Shown: positions 25,548 to 37,768, counted from the stretch's first letter. The stretch: 64,000 bases of DNA from Epiperipatus broadwayi (GCA_028023455.1 JAQFVV010000021.1:6104853-6168852); one strand, 5' to 3'. Numbers and translations: made by a program. Notes: a model not told the origin generated them from the letters alone.

Positions 25548-25722
25548 GGTAGTAGTTTGCAGACTGTACTGCCACCATCAGATGGCATTGTGACACCATC
25601 AACAACCTGTCTGAAACCTGCAAGTGATAAATTTATTTATAAAAGTGGCTGAAAATCAACAAATAAAAATGCCTAAGGTAAATTGCCATCTGACTGCGGC
25701 AGTACGGTCTGCAAACTACTAC
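25548..25722. mobile_element. hAT-like MITE, 175 bp, TSD TTAATGAAG
   Basis: Terminal inverted repeats GTAGTAGTTTGCAGACTGTA...CTGCC and their reverse at the right end match at 24 of 25 positions. The direct repeat TTAATGAAG sits at 25539-25547 and 25723-25731, giving an 8-9 bp target duplication as made by hAT-type transposases. The interior (about 120 bp) is non-coding. The good TIR match suggests a fairly recent insertion. Confidence 0.85.
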
Positions 25723-26145
25723 TTAATGAAGTCTAAAATAAAATTCATTTTTTAATTAGAAAAATGGAATTCAAATAAAAAATATTTTGTTCTACAATGT
25801 TTATAAATTGATAATATTATGTCCAATAATGAAAAACACTAATGCTATAATTTATAACTCTGTTTAGTACTTTACTTTCCTATTTTGTAAAGTTTGAATA
25901 TTAACTTTTAGAATGATTGAAATCTTATATTTCTAAAAAATAATATAAAGATTATCAATATTTGCTATAGAAAAAAAGTTTTAATGTAAAAATAAAATGT
26001 TGCAAATATGGATAAAGTTTTTGTTAGGATCTTTCAAATATGAAGGGAGAAATTGAAACAGAAACAGATTAATGAATGACAGTTGTTCCTGAAGAACATA
26101 TAAAGAAAATGGGGATATTTTGGAACATTTATACTTAAATGGATC

Positions 26146-26385
26146 ACTTGATCACCTCCTCCTATGCTTGTATATAACTGTTGTTAAAACAGGCAACACT
26201 CACTATATATATTGCCACACACAGCAAGCTAGAGTAATCAATGGACGCCAGAAGCCTTGTGCATAAAATCCCCGTCTAGTGCCTACTTATCCAATATCCC
26301 CAAGACTAGTTTCTGGCTTATGGCCTTATTCTAGCTTGCTGTGCGTGGCTATATATATAGTGTTTTGCCTGTTTTAATGGATAGT
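26146..26385. mobile_element. M1 palindromic MITE, short-arm copy
   Basis: The left arm contains AAAACAGGCAACACTC, TTGCCACACACAGCAAGCTA, GTAATCAATGGACGCCAGAA and TTTCTGGCTTATGGCC. The right arm is short (TAGCTTGCTGTGCGTGGC then GTTTTGCCTGTTTTAA). The centre present in other copies (GCACTGCACCTAGATC block) is deleted. Confidence 0.75.
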
Positions 26386-27106
26386 TGTAATATAATAGAT
26401 TTTAAGCTAAGGGAAATATTTATAAAATTTAAAATTTTTTTTTGATTATATGTTTAGTAGTAATCCATTTATTATTATATATATTTAGTACAGTGCTATA
26501 ATTATTGTTTTACAAGGTGTTATAAAGCAATTGCCTCCATCTTGTGTGAGAGAAATATGGTATATAATTTCAATCTTTGCTTTTTCTTTTCCTTCAAAGA
26601 AACAATTAATTATTACATATACTATATATATATATTTAAAAATAGAAAGATCTTTGAATCACTTTTTTCAAGAATGCTTCCTTCCATCTCCATATTAATT
26701 TCATGGTAAAGACGTCTTTTAAAATAAAACATTTAATCAGTCAACTAAATATTTTTTTTTTCACTCTTAGATTCCCCCTATCTTAGATATATTCAGATAT
26801 CTGGTACCCACATATTAAAAGAGATATTCAAAAAATTAAATCTGTATTTGCTAGATTAATAATGGTTTTGACATTACTTTGATGTAATGAAGAAAAATCA
26901 GACAGTGCATTCTTATATAAGATCACGTCTCAATTTTTTATTACCTCAGATTTGATTTCAAGTATATCCTCATTTCTATCAATATTATACCAGATCACAC
27001 AAATCTTTAAATTTAATTTATCATCGTTCAGATGCCTTAAGGTTCACTCTCATATGTTGTACAATCAGCAATTACACGAAGAATTTTATAAAGAATAGTA
27101 TTCTTT

Positions 27107-27208
27107 TTTTCTCATGTGTCATAGCATCAGCCGGGAAGCGAACCCGCTAATCCAAGACAACTGCTTGTAAAGCAGCTGTCGCTGACCTCTCGGCCGCCAA
27201 TGCTTGAC
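27107..27208 (-). mobile_element. tRNA-derived SINE (family 1 variant), 16-bp TSD
   Basis: On the minus strand it reads GTCAAGCATTGGCGGCCGAG, A box GGCCGAGAGG, an arm resembling an anticodon stem-loop (GCTTTACAAGC), B box GGGTTCGCTTCC and GATGCTATGACACATGAG. Direct repeats AAGAATAGTATTCTTT at 27091-27106 and 27209-27224 are perfect. The middle differs from the 23.1 kb copy, so at least two subfamilies exist. Confidence 0.85.
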
Positions 27209-27554
27209 AAGAATAGTATTCTTTATCTAGATTTTAATCAATTCAACAAAGCTGTAAAACTAAATTTAACAATCGCATTACATCTATCATTTCTTTCTTC
27301 CCAATTTTTTTTCCCCTTCCTTCTCTCCATATTTTTTCTTTCTCAAATCATTTATAAGTGCCGTGTTTTTTTGTCGTTGTTGTTTAAAATGTGCATTCTA
27401 TAATTAACTATTAGTTGCAGTTTGTACTTTAAATTAAATAAAATAAATATATATTTTAAATTGTAAATTTCTTATTGAATAAGAAAACTAACAATTAACT
27501 TATATATCAAGAATAGTTTGGTTTCATTAATAGCGCTTCGAATCCCAGCAATTG

Positions 27555-27632
27555 TGATTAAGATAGTAATAGTAGTCGTAGTAGTAATAGCAATAATAGT
27601 CGTAACAACAACATCAACAACAGTAATAACAT
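27555..27632 (+). repeat. Degenerate trinucleotide tract (GTA/AAC type)
   Basis: The stretch mixes AGT, CGT, AAT and AAC triplets in a near-3-bp period. It follows GCTTCGAATCCC at about 27535, which resembles a tRNA B box, so it may be the tail of a lost SINE. A short (GT)n lies just downstream at about 27717-27735. Confidence 0.5.
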
Positions 27633-27819
27633 CACACAAAAGTTCTCAATAATTGTATTTACATCTTTCGCTAATGAAAACCTTTATTATAACATATCTA
27701 TTAGATATTGTGTGCCGTTGTGTGTGTGTGTGTGCGCACATGAAAAATATTGTTACTATAAATATATTGAATACATTCTTACAGTTGGGCTGTATTTCCT
27801 ACAATAATGGTTGAGTTCG

Positions 27820-28255
27820 TTGTAAAATGTATAAAAGCGTTATATTGACTTTAGAAACATAGCCGTTAGCGCTGTTGCTAAAAAAAAAAAGTTTTTATTA
27901 ATAAAATTCAACTGTAGACGTAGTGCTTCTTAGACCAAAACCTTGTGGAATTCAACGACACAATTATATTTTTCAGTTTTCTTTTATTTTTTATATTATG
28001 TATTATTTAATCTAATTATGAATGATGAAGTAAAAAAAGAAAACTTTGTCTTTATTAATATCTAACTAATATTATTAGTTATCTAAGGTTTAAATGTTGA
28101 TGTTTAAAAAAGTTGAATGGCTTATTGACCGGAAATTAATAACGCAAGAACCGGAAGTGATGGAAGTAAGCCGCGATCCATCGATCTTGAGCTTCAAACT
28201 CTGACCGTTTATCATTGCACATGAGCCTAGGGAAAAATTAATATTCACAGGTAAA
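27820..28255 (+). promoter_or_regulatory. CpG-richer promoter-like patch with ETS-type sites (candidate)
   Basis: This segment has about a dozen CpGs, while neighbouring DNA has almost none. ACCGGAAGTG at 28150-28159 is a full ETS/GABP-type consensus, and a second GACCGGAAAT lies at 28128-28137. CAG|GTAAAA at 28248-28256 has the form of a splice donor. Together these look like a TATA-less promoter with a short non-coding first exon on the + strand. No coding exon that such a transcript would join was found, so this remains an inference. Confidence 0.35.
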
Positions 28256-28363
28256 AACAGTTATAACTAATTATTCTTTTCCTGAACTTACTTACTTATT
28301 GCACAAGTGTTAGATATAAACACTTCTGTCAATCCAGGGCTACATCAATGTTAACGTAATTAA

Positions 28364-28580
28364 GATGAAAACTGTATGAGACCAAACCCCTGAGTCCAAT
28401 CTGGATCCTTCTGCATTTCATTAACTTTTTTCTTTATTTTTAAATAAATTTATTAGGAAGGAGAATCTCCCGATGAAAACTGTATGAGACCAAACCCCTG
28501 AGTCCAATCTGGATCCTTCTGCATTTCATTAACTTTTTTCTTAATTTTTAAATAAATTTATTAGGAAGGAGAATCTCTCG
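28364..28580 (+). repeat. 108-bp tandem duplication, two near-identical units
   Basis: GATGAAAACTGTATGAGACC begins units at 28364 and 28472. The two 108-bp units differ at only two or so positions (for example CTTTATT versus CTTAATT, and CTCCCG versus CTCTCG). The near-identity points to a recent local duplication. Confidence 0.9.
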
Positions 28581-30199
28581 TCCCCTAGACTTTTGAGTTT
28601 TATTAACTTCAAGAACTGCCATTAGTGGATTGGTAGTTACCTTACTCCCCTGTCATGCACAAGATCTCGGATTTATGATTAGGACTCGTGAATATTGTAA
28701 AATGATTCAGCTGCAATATCCAAGAGCTAGAGTTTGCAGCCAGAACAGATGAGTCTTGTAAATGTTATCAATTGACAATTAGGCTTAGGATTTTAGTTAG
28801 TAGTTTTATGAACAAACCAATTAAAATCTCATCACTGGTTGGTAAATGGGTACCTAGCCAGTATTAATTAGAGAATAATGGTTTTAAGTTAATTTGAGCT
28901 AATTAAAAATAATGTTGATACACAGACTGTAAAAATAAATAATCGTAATATAATGCAACATTCTCTGGGAAAGGGGGGGGATGTTATATGGCCAAAGTTA
29001 CTGAACTCATGGTATGTTTTACGTTTATTTAAATGGTACTTTCAATCATTTAAAATGCTGTAAAACTTCTAAAAGGATGGAAAATCTGGTAAGGGATTTA
29101 ACCTTTTTGTAAATACCATTTGGGGACCATATCTATCTATATTCATAAAAAGATCTTAGATGAAAATCCATTTTCCAGCATAAGTATGTAGAAATGAATT
29201 TATAATTTTAAGAAAAGGATTAAATTTTTAGGAAAAAATATAAAAAAAGATGGTCCACAAGATGGCATTTCCTCAGACCATGTGCCATATATTCTTCTTC
29301 TAAGAACTTATTTAAAAGAGGAATGTACTAAGGTTGCAATTATTCATGGCATATGTTTTATAAAAGCATTTGATTAGCTTTTATCATTTATTAACTATGT
29401 ATTTCAATCACATAAGTTATACAGAGAAACTTAAAGATATTTTAATAACTGATTTAAAGTTGTAGAATGATGTAATCATGGAGTGGTGTAATGAAAAAAT
29501 ATGGGACTGTTAATATAGGCATAAAGATTAGGTGTTTGATATCTCTGTCTCATCTGAAAAGTGAAGATTGTTGGTGTAATGCACATGCTGTGAGATAAGG
29601 TACTTTCTGTATGCAGTAGTTGCTATATGACGGAGCTAAAATAAAAAATGTTTTAGAAAAAAGAACAACCTTGAAAATAAATGTTTGCACTTTGAAATTA
29701 ATGTTTATACTATTTTCACTACACTCATATAAACACACACACACATACACACACACATATATATATATATAGTCAACACTTAAACACTATTAATATCAAT
29801 AACAATGAACAATCTCACTATATATAAAACAAGAAATCACAAAGTTCAATACAATTGTCTAAATAGTAAATGCTATTATAATAAATGATACACAACCCTA
29901 TTAGTATTTAGCAGTACAATAATAAGAAAGGGCTACAAGCATTTTCACTTTTTACAATAATAAGAAAGTGATTCCTTATATATACATAATTATTATTTTT
30001 AATCATTATCAATCAACTATAAACTTGTTCATGGAAAAAATAAATTCAAATGTGTAACTAAGATAATTTACAAGTTAGATTCTCAAAGAATTATTTAAAT
30101 GAACTTGTAAAAATGCATGCCGTATATCAATGTTCTAGGTTTATTTACATATTTGATAATCCATAAAATTATTTTCATGCTCATTAAAACCATTAGAAT
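28581..30199. other. Non-coding DNA, one (AC)n(AT)n microsatellite
   Basis: Nothing coding was recognised. (CA)n then (TA)n occupies about 29735-29772 and is followed by a diverged relative of the 12.8 kb repeat. The sequence at 28600-28860 is less A/T-rich and might be an old repeat, but I cannot identify it. Confidence 0.5.
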
Positions 30200-32245
30200 T
30201 CAATTCCATCTTAAGGTCTCTCCAAGTTTAATTCTATTACTCTGATAGCTTTTTTCTCCATTTCACTTCAATAAACTTTCTAGGTTTTTTAATAATCTAT
30301 TTGAACACCATTCAATCTTTAAGTTGTTTATCAACAGTCATTTCTATTACCCATATGCCAGACCTATTTTAATTCAGCCTCATAATTATTTCAGTAATGT
30401 CAGTGATGTATAATTGTTTTTCTCACTCATGTAATTTTTTTTTTTGATTTCTCATTAATTCCAACAGATGTCTTTTCGTACTTAACCAAGCAATTCTCAG
30501 CTACATGGTATCATAGAGAATTTGATAGTACTGCTATCATATTTGGCTTTTTACCCTCTCTTGTTATAATCTATAGTGCTATTTTGTCAGTTATATATTT
30601 ATTTGATAGTAGAAAGTGGAATTAACATATATGTTGATTTATTAATTTAAAATAAATTTGAAGATATCAGTATTCTACAAAAAAATTCTACAAATGGCTG
30701 ACAATGCTGCTGATTGGTAGATTTTTTGATCACAGATTTTGAGAGCAGTTATGAGGCCATTTATAAAATCATTTCTTATTGGTTTTTAACAAAAAGTAAA
30801 AAAATTATAGATTTTCCATAGTTTATTTAAAGATTTATTATTACTTTTTTATTATTAAAAAATAAATATTTTCATGATTATACTTGTCTTTTAAATTTGT
30901 TAATCTTGTGTTTAAATTTGTAGAGGTCCCTACTGTCACATTTTAGGTGCATAGTCTTAATACATATTACTTAATAAAGTATACTTTATTTTTAAAAATA
31001 CAAGTTAAGAAATTCATAGTAATGGTAGAAATGAAATTATGATTAATAATGATCTTACATCACTGTAGTACAGTACTCTTGTGATATTTTAATAATTATA
31101 AATGCAATTTTAAATTTTAGGCCAGAATTTTATAGCATTACGATGACTTAACAATAATTAATTGAGGTTTAGAAATAAAATTCATTTTACCAAGATTTTG
31201 TTAATTAATCTATTTAATCAGCATTGCTGTATATATCCAATAAAAAGTTATTGTTCTCATTATATATTCACTTTTATTTTTTAATTTTTATATTTGTCAA
31301 TTTCAAATATGACTTTTTGTGATGTTTTTTGTTTGTAAATTTATATTTCTAATACTTCAAATACAATTTATTGATTCATAATATAGAATAAAGGTTTAAA
31401 TACTAAAATAAAATGTTGATTTATTAACTCAAACTGCCACCAGGGTTTGATATGAAAAAATGTTGCAACTTTGGAAAGGTTAACCCTGAGTGATCTGACA
31501 TTTATATTGACTTTTTATTAAATTTTTAAGTATCAGCTCCATAAATATATACTGATACAACATATTTATTAAAACCTTTTCTTTTCAAGCCCATAGACAT
31601 ATTTCCTTTTAATATTAAATTATTTTTATAAAAAGTACTTCATCCTAATTTAATTCCATAATTAATTTTCATCTATTATATGTCCGTTAATATTACGAAT
31701 GTACTACATATTAATGGCAACAAAATTCTAATTCACTTATATATATTTATAAAGTTATCAAATACATTTTTTTTTCATTTGTATTTAGTCTTCTTTTTTC
31801 ATTCATTTAGTAATTCTTGCAACATTTTGTAAAACTGTGAATAATTATTTGTGATTGCATGCACACACCAACTACTAAATTTATATGACTTAATTAAACT
31901 TTAGTTATTATTTTTTACTTTTTTTTTAACTCACAAATTATTTCCTATAAAAGTGCTGTAATAAAGTTTGGAGAAATGAAATTATCTTGCCATGTCACAG
32001 ATCAATTACTTCCTGTGTTGAGTCCATTAAGCATTTAGCAATCTTGAAATATATATTTTTTATTAGTCAAAGTAAAATCAACTCTGCTTTATTTCATGTG
32101 GATATTTCCATGTTCATTGCTGCTTTAAATCTTTTTTCCAAAGTAATTCTTAATATAGTTTTTCTTTTTCTGCAAATTCCACAAATCTTATTTTCTCTCT
32201 TACTTCTGTTTCCATATACATATTCACTACCAATGTTTTTTAATT
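30200..32245 (-). pseudogene. Decayed RTE-type LINE pieces (same family as copies A/B)
   Basis: Three blocks match copy B in order on the minus strand. 30210-30270 (GTCTCTCCAAGTTTAATTC) corresponds to the 3' end near 44490. 31555-31705 (CATATTTCCTTTTAATAT) matches 44870-45010, the RT C-terminal side. 31985-32245 (GATCAATTACTTCCTGTG, then ATCTTGAAATATATA) matches 46556-46790, the endonuclease end. Sequence between them is lost or unrecognisable. One deleted copy explains the order; separate fragments are possible. Confidence 0.7.
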
Positions 32246-32711
32246 ACAAGACTAACACAACTAAACTGTTAATGTGAATTCAAAAATATAGATCCATCTT
32301 TCTGGAAATGTAAATAGTCAGATTATTAGAAAAGTATGCAAAGAAAAAAAAAGACATTTTCAAAAGCATCATTTCTTGCAGATGTAGTTAGGTTTTATCT
32401 GAAGATGACATGTATTTGTGTGTTCATAGATAAATGCAATATTAGAAATAGTTAGATCATGATAAATTGTATTTTACATTAGTGTGATTTGCAGATGGTT
32501 GTATTGTAAAGTCATATATACATTTCTTCAGTATCTTTTGTGAAAATATACATATTAGGTATTTTTACCTATCATGAACAAGAAAACTTTTACTTTTGTA
32601 AGATGTTGTATCATTGTATAATATTTCAGATCCAAATTTACACTAATCTTAAAAAAAAACAATATTGCTAAAATATGATATATTTCAGTTTGTTCAGTGA
32701 AAGCATGGCTC

Positions 32712-33040
32712 AATGTCACATGACCATGGAATTTCTTTGTGAGCTTCTCTAGATCTTAGGATTTAATGCAACCCTCCAGCAGCCACCTTTTATTTTTTTT
32801 AGCTAACTATAAAGCTTTGATTCAAAATGAAAACACAATAATGTTTTCAAGCTATGTTCATTAGCTTGTATAGTTGTATAGGTCTGAACTCAGTTCCACA
32901 TCCATATATTCCTGCATTCATTGATTACTCCGGCTTACACTCAGTTGTGTACCTACATGGAAAGTTTTGCCTCTGTGAAAAGCAGTTTGTGTGAGCATAA
33001 AGAATGGTGATCATGTGATGTTTGATGGTTTAACACCTAG
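32712..33040 (-). mobile_element. M1 MITE, diverged copy
   Basis: It contains GCAACCCTCCAGCAGCCACC, TTTTCAAGCTATGTTCATTA, ATTGATTACTCCGGCTTACA and GGTGATCATGTGATGTTT, all M1 blocks, with several deletions. The left end CACATGACC is a shortened terminus. Confidence 0.65.
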
Positions 33041-33678
33041 TCTATTAATGAAATATATCCTATTGCTATTTATCAAAATTGTTTCTTTAATTTTTTTTAT
33101 TATGGTTTCTCTTCTCATAAAATTTTTTTAAAAGATCAAAATTGAAAATAAACAGCATGCCTTTCATGATCAAAGAAAACAGATGCCATTGTAAACAATA
33201 TAATCAACATGAAGAAATATAAAAATCCACATTAAAGATGTTAAATAGTGAAGCAAAAATGTACGATTTATATACAAATAAGGGGGAAAAGAATATAACT
33301 AAAAAAATTAAAATTGACAGAACTATAACAAATAAGTTTTTGTATATTTTGGAAGTAATCTCACCAATGATCTTGATTTGACTGACAGAAAAAATAAATC
33401 CTTAATTTGTAATGAAAAGCTTCAGAAAAGCAATGATATTTTAATTCAAGCCAAATCAGATACTTTGAATACGTGAATTACTTATTAGGATAATACACAC
33501 ACATTGCTGATGATAAAATTTGATGGAGATGAATCTTGGCATTGAAAGAGATTGATATGAAAGTTATTGAGAACTGGATAAATAAAATAAAGTTACTGTT
33601 GATTTTTTTTTTTTTTTACAAATACATGATATGAGAAAAAAATTATTGAAGCAATTTATGAAAGGAAATTATAAGTAA

Positions 33679-34680
33679 TTGATACCATATAATACTAAAC
33701 CATCCACGCACTTTACTACTGTTACCCAATACTTTATTTACTACCCTATTTTACACTTTATGGTTTTAATTGCTCCAGCAATCTTCTTCAGAACTTTTAT
33801 ATCTCCTAACTTCAACTTTAACAATAGTAAAATGCATGGACGATTTAGTATTATATTGTATACATTTGGCAATGCAATACGAAAGAGTAATTATTATACT
33901 TCTTGAAAATGCGAAGGTAGGGACCTCTACAGGTCTTAACCACATGCTTTAGATTTATTGCCTTAGTAAATATTACTTACATAATCAATGTGCATTAAAT
34001 AAATTTATAATTACAACTTTAAATTATCGTAATAGATTTCCAACTATAAGATCTTTCCATTGACTCATTGTAAATTGAAAGATTTCATGAGTACTAATGT
34101 ATAATAGAAATTGTAGACGTAATCAGTGAAGTATTGAATAGCTTCACACTCTCAGATTTAATTACTTCAGCTTCACCTATTTATATAGAAAGTAGGTTGA
34201 AGTAGAGAAGGGTTCCCCTCTTTTCTTTCAATAAATAAGCTTGCGTTTAAGACCTGTAGAGGTTGCTACCTTTGCATTTTCAACCGCACATGCTTTAGGT
34301 TTATTGCCTTAGTAAATCTTATATACTTCTTGAAGAAAATAAAGGAACACTAAAAATAGAGCTTGGGTAAGAAGGAAAAAAAACATTGATATAGATATAT
34401 GAGTGGATGCATGGAGCATATAAAGAATATTAATAATTTGATAGATTATGTTAAAGAGAAGGAAGGTAAAGAAGCAGTGGACTATTTTTATAAAAGGGAA
34501 GTTGAAGTTAGGAGATATAAGTGTTCTGAAGAAGATTGCTGGGGAAATCGAAACTGTAAACTGTAGAAGAGGGTGGTAAATAAAGCATTGTGTAACAGTA
34601 GTAAAGTGCATGGAGGCTTTACTATTATATGATATACATTTGGCAATGCAATAAGAAAAAGTAATTATTATAGGTAATTG
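33679..34680. mobile_element. Two inverted M2 MITE copies
   Basis: CAGCAATCTTCTTCAGAAC near 33777 and its reverse GTTCTGAAGAAGATTGCTG near 34520 mark two copies in opposite orientation. Both carry AGTAAA(A/G)TGCATGGA and TATACATTTGGCAATGCAAT. Blocks GACCTCTACAGGTCTTAA (33929) and AAGACCTGTAGAGG (34249) are also inverted and recur at about 13740 and 30920. The whole behaves as a composite foldback; the open frames over it are not genes. Confidence 0.6.
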
Positions 34681-35577
34681 ACTATGAGTATGGTGTGAAT
34701 GATGATCAGAAACTAAAATTCCTAAATTTTGATATTACACAGGGTGTGAACCTGTAACGTTGAAGGATTTGAAACTAATTTGTATTCGCTTGGCATTCTT
34801 GCAAGAAGTAAATAAAACTGAAAAGAGCTGATGAAAAAAGCGTCACAAACCTACTGCTTCTAAGCTCATAATTTATGATGATGATGATAACTATAATTAA
34901 AAAAATACAATATTTTCATGTTCTAAAATATATGAAATAATAGATAGTGATCAAGATTATACAAATAGAAATAATTTAATAAAAATTACTAATGTAATAA
35001 AGAACAGAATCCATAAGGAAGTAAAAAATATCCACTGTATTTACATATACACAGTAATAGAATATAAATAATTGTTAGGTTACAAATAATAAATTCAAAA
35101 ACCTAAATTTTAGGAAAAGCAAAAAAAAAAATTAGATCTTTTTTTTTAATATTTCTGATTCCATTTTATTTTCAAGCTTTATTATATATATTAAAATAAA
35201 GATAATAAGCTCTGAAATTTTATAACGGATTCAGACCTTAAAAACTTAGAAGCTTTCACAAAATAATTGAAAAATGAAAATTCTTTTTTTAAAAAATCGT
35301 TTTTTAAAGATCTTTTGATACCTACTTTTTTTTTTAAGTTAATTCAAATGCAAACTTAATAGATAGAACATTTGAAAGTTGTTTTTTTTCTCCATTAAAT
35401 GATAACTCGTAAAATATTCTTCCAAAATATTTACACTTTAGCAATTTGTTAGTAATTATGCTTTTAATCAGTTAGCCCCGAATGAGAATTAGATTTTCCT
35501 AAATTTATTCATTTGAAAAAAAAAGTGAAAATAAAAATGAAATTCCTGGATATTTGAATAAATTTGTTTTACATTTT

Positions 35578-35822
35578 GGGAGCTGGCCACCAGGCCAGGA
35601 TCCAATAAATGCGGGGCCCGATTGGATTTTTCTTTTGCGGGGGGGGGGGGGGCTTTATATATTAAACTTAAAATAAATATATTTTTAATTATTTGAATAA
35701 TTTATCCTTTATCGTCAAAAGCAATTTGCTTTAAATTTCGAAAAATAACTTTTTGTTAATTTTGGTGGTGATGCGGGCCCGATTGGGCCCAATCGCTTTA
35801 AATCTGGGCCTGCTGGCTACTT
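35578..35822. mobile_element. GC-rich TIR element with a 14-G run
   Basis: The ends CTGGCCACCAGGCC (35583) and GGCCTGCTGGCTA (about 35808) are imperfect inverted repeats. GCGGGGCCCGATTGG near 35611 and GCGGGCCCGATTGGGCC near 35773 repeat inside it. An uninterrupted G run occupies 35639-35652. Base composition is far from that of the surroundings, which suggests a mobile element from a different sequence class. No transposase is present. Confidence 0.55.
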
Positions 35823-36212
35823 AAGTCTCTAAGCCAGCAGTTCTAAATTTTTTATATCTCACACCCTCCTTTTTATCCTGAAAAATTGTGAATCTCCTTC
35901 ATAATATAAGATTAAAAGATAGATAAGAGTAACCTAGTTTGTGATGATTTAAATTTGATTTTCAAACTTAAGGATCACTATCCATGTAGTGCAGTCCTGC
36001 CATATTATTATGGGATTTAACTTTTACCCAAATGTTTATGGGAGATACTGATGAGTCTTGAACTTTCAAGATTGAAAATATGGGACTAGAAAAGCAGTGC
36101 TTTTGCTCATGAGTTATTAATTGTTCCATTGTGACTGTGCTACATAAGAGATTTTGTCACTGAAAGTTCCAGTGCTGAGAAAAAAATTGCACATTTATGT
36201 ACCCCTGTAAAT

Positions 36213-36632
36213 ATGAATAAATTTTTAAGCAGAGGCAAATATAATCTTGAAGATGGAGAAGATTCTACTTTATCAAAAATGCTTAATACCAGTACCAGTC
36301 CTATTATAAAACCAAAACACAAAAATGTGACCAAGTATACTTAAACTTCAGGTTTGTAAGTACCAAAACAAGTGGTGAAGTTATTTGTTTCAAAATCTTG
36401 GCTGCAGATAGCATGAGGCCGAATAAATTGAAAAGGCATTTGTAAACTCTGCACCAAAAATATATCAATAAGCCCATGAATTTTTGGCAGAGAAACTCAG
36501 ATCTTTCGAAAAATAGAGGTTACCTTTCCACAAAGTTCTCACAGTAAATGAAAGAGCTTTATTGGGATTGTACAAAGTGGTTTATAAAATAGCCACATGA
36601 AAAAAGCCATATGCCATTGCAGATTGATTATC
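36213..36632 (+). pseudogene. hAT-family (BED finger) transposase remnant
   Basis: Starting at MNKFLSRGK (36213), the translation reaches a BED-type zinc-finger segment, VICFKILAADSM then RPNKLKRHL, near 36380-36440, followed by TLHQKYINKPMNFWQR and, after a frameshift, TVNERALLGLYKVVYKIA near 36545-36590. This order is that of ZBED5 / SCAND3-like hAT transposases: linker, BED finger, then the start of the transposase core. The first zinc-binding Cys of the finger appears lost and several stops are present. The catalytic hAT core and dimerisation region are missing. Only about the first 140 residues survive of a protein usually over 500 long. Confidence 0.7.
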
Positions 36633-37436
36633 TTGAATATAAAACCAAATCTGGAGATTTGTATACTTCAAAGCAAAACATATTAATCATTAAATCTTGC
36701 CTTAGAAATGTTTTATTTTGATTATATGTTAAATTAATCAAAAAATATATCTGATGTCTTGTCTTGTTCATTTATTTGGTTCCCCTTCTGCCAAGCTATG
36801 GCACCCCCCCCTATGTTTGAGCAACATCACCCTAAGCAAATAACTACAATAATTAAATAATTATATTGAAATGACATTGTGTTCTGATATTTCAAATGCA
36901 GATAAAAACAGGAATTAGTATACAATTCTTTTTCAAGAATGTGGTCCATGGATAATTCATCTATCAATTAAATTAGTAGTCATTAAATTTCTATTTATTA
37001 ATTCTTAGCTGGATAATAAAACCAAGTTAATTTAAAGAAGAACACACCTGTCTATATAATGCAGTCTGAAGTTCAAGTATAAAGATAGTATATCTTGTTT
37101 TTTTTTTCAAGTTTGTAAAACAGGCTTAGGAATTTTCTTTATAGTCTATAGCTTCCAATTTAGCTATTCTTCCAGTTACTGATTTGTAATTAAGTATCTA
37201 TTTATTCTCAGTTGATAAGTAAAACAGGATAAAAAAAAACGCTAAAATCTTATAAAAAAGTTGTAAGTAATGCTTAAGAAAGTTGTAAGTAATGCTTTCT
37301 TTTCACTATTTCTTTCTTGATGACTATTGGAGGGACATTTATTCTCCTGAAGACTATTTAAAAACTAGTAGCATTTTACTATATAATATCAAAATTAATT
37401 TAATTAAAAGGACATAAAATAGAATTTAAAAGACCC

Positions 37437-37502
37437 TGTAGGTTTGTTGCATTGGTAAAGCATCAGATTCTGAAGTGTAAGATCCTCAAGTAATCAATTC
37501 AA
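37437..37502 (+). repeat. tRNA-like SINE head fragment
   Basis: TTGCATTGGTAAAGCATCAG resembles an A-box arm, and AATCAATTCAAATTC about 45 bp on resembles a B box. The family 1 SINE follows directly. Weak but consistent with a second tRNA-derived unit. Confidence 0.35.
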
Positions 37503-37509
37503 ATTCAAA

Positions 37510-37628
37510 GTCAAGCGTTGTTAACTAAGAGGTCAGCGCAGCTGCCTTGCAAGCAAGCAGTTGGTTTCAGACGGGTGTTGTGGGTTCGCCTCCCAACCGA
37601 TGCTATGACAAATGAAAAAAAAAAAAAT
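37510..37628 (+). mobile_element. tRNA-derived SINE (family 1)
   Basis: It begins GTCAAGCGTTGTTAACTAAG, keeps B box GGGTTCGCCTCC, and ends CCGATGCTATGACAAATG with a poly-A of 13. A short AATTCA repeat flanks it; a longer target duplication is not clear. The overlapping open frame is not a gene. Confidence 0.85.
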
Positions 37629-37683
37629 TCAGCAACTTTTCTCACTCAAAATTCTTATGAACCTACAAGCAATAAAGCCATTC

Positions 37684-37768
37684 AATTACTTTTGGCTTCG
37701 TGTGGTTTAGTGCAGGGGTATAATGTCAGACTTTGGAATTTAAGATCTTCAGTTCATTTCAGGTTACC
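37684..37768 (+). repeat. tRNA-like SINE head (family 2 type)
   Basis: GTGTGGTTTAGTGCAGGGGT is an A-box-like arm also seen, on the opposite strand, in the family 2 SINEs at 56.3 and 41.2 kb. TTCAGTTCATTTCAGG is a B-box candidate. The 3' part is missing. Confidence 0.4.

Noticed and set aside
33240-33480. Possible LINE RT motif-E region (SNLTNDLDLTDR) on + strand
   Set aside because: A short, suggestive reading, but stops are dense and no second RT block is in the expected place.
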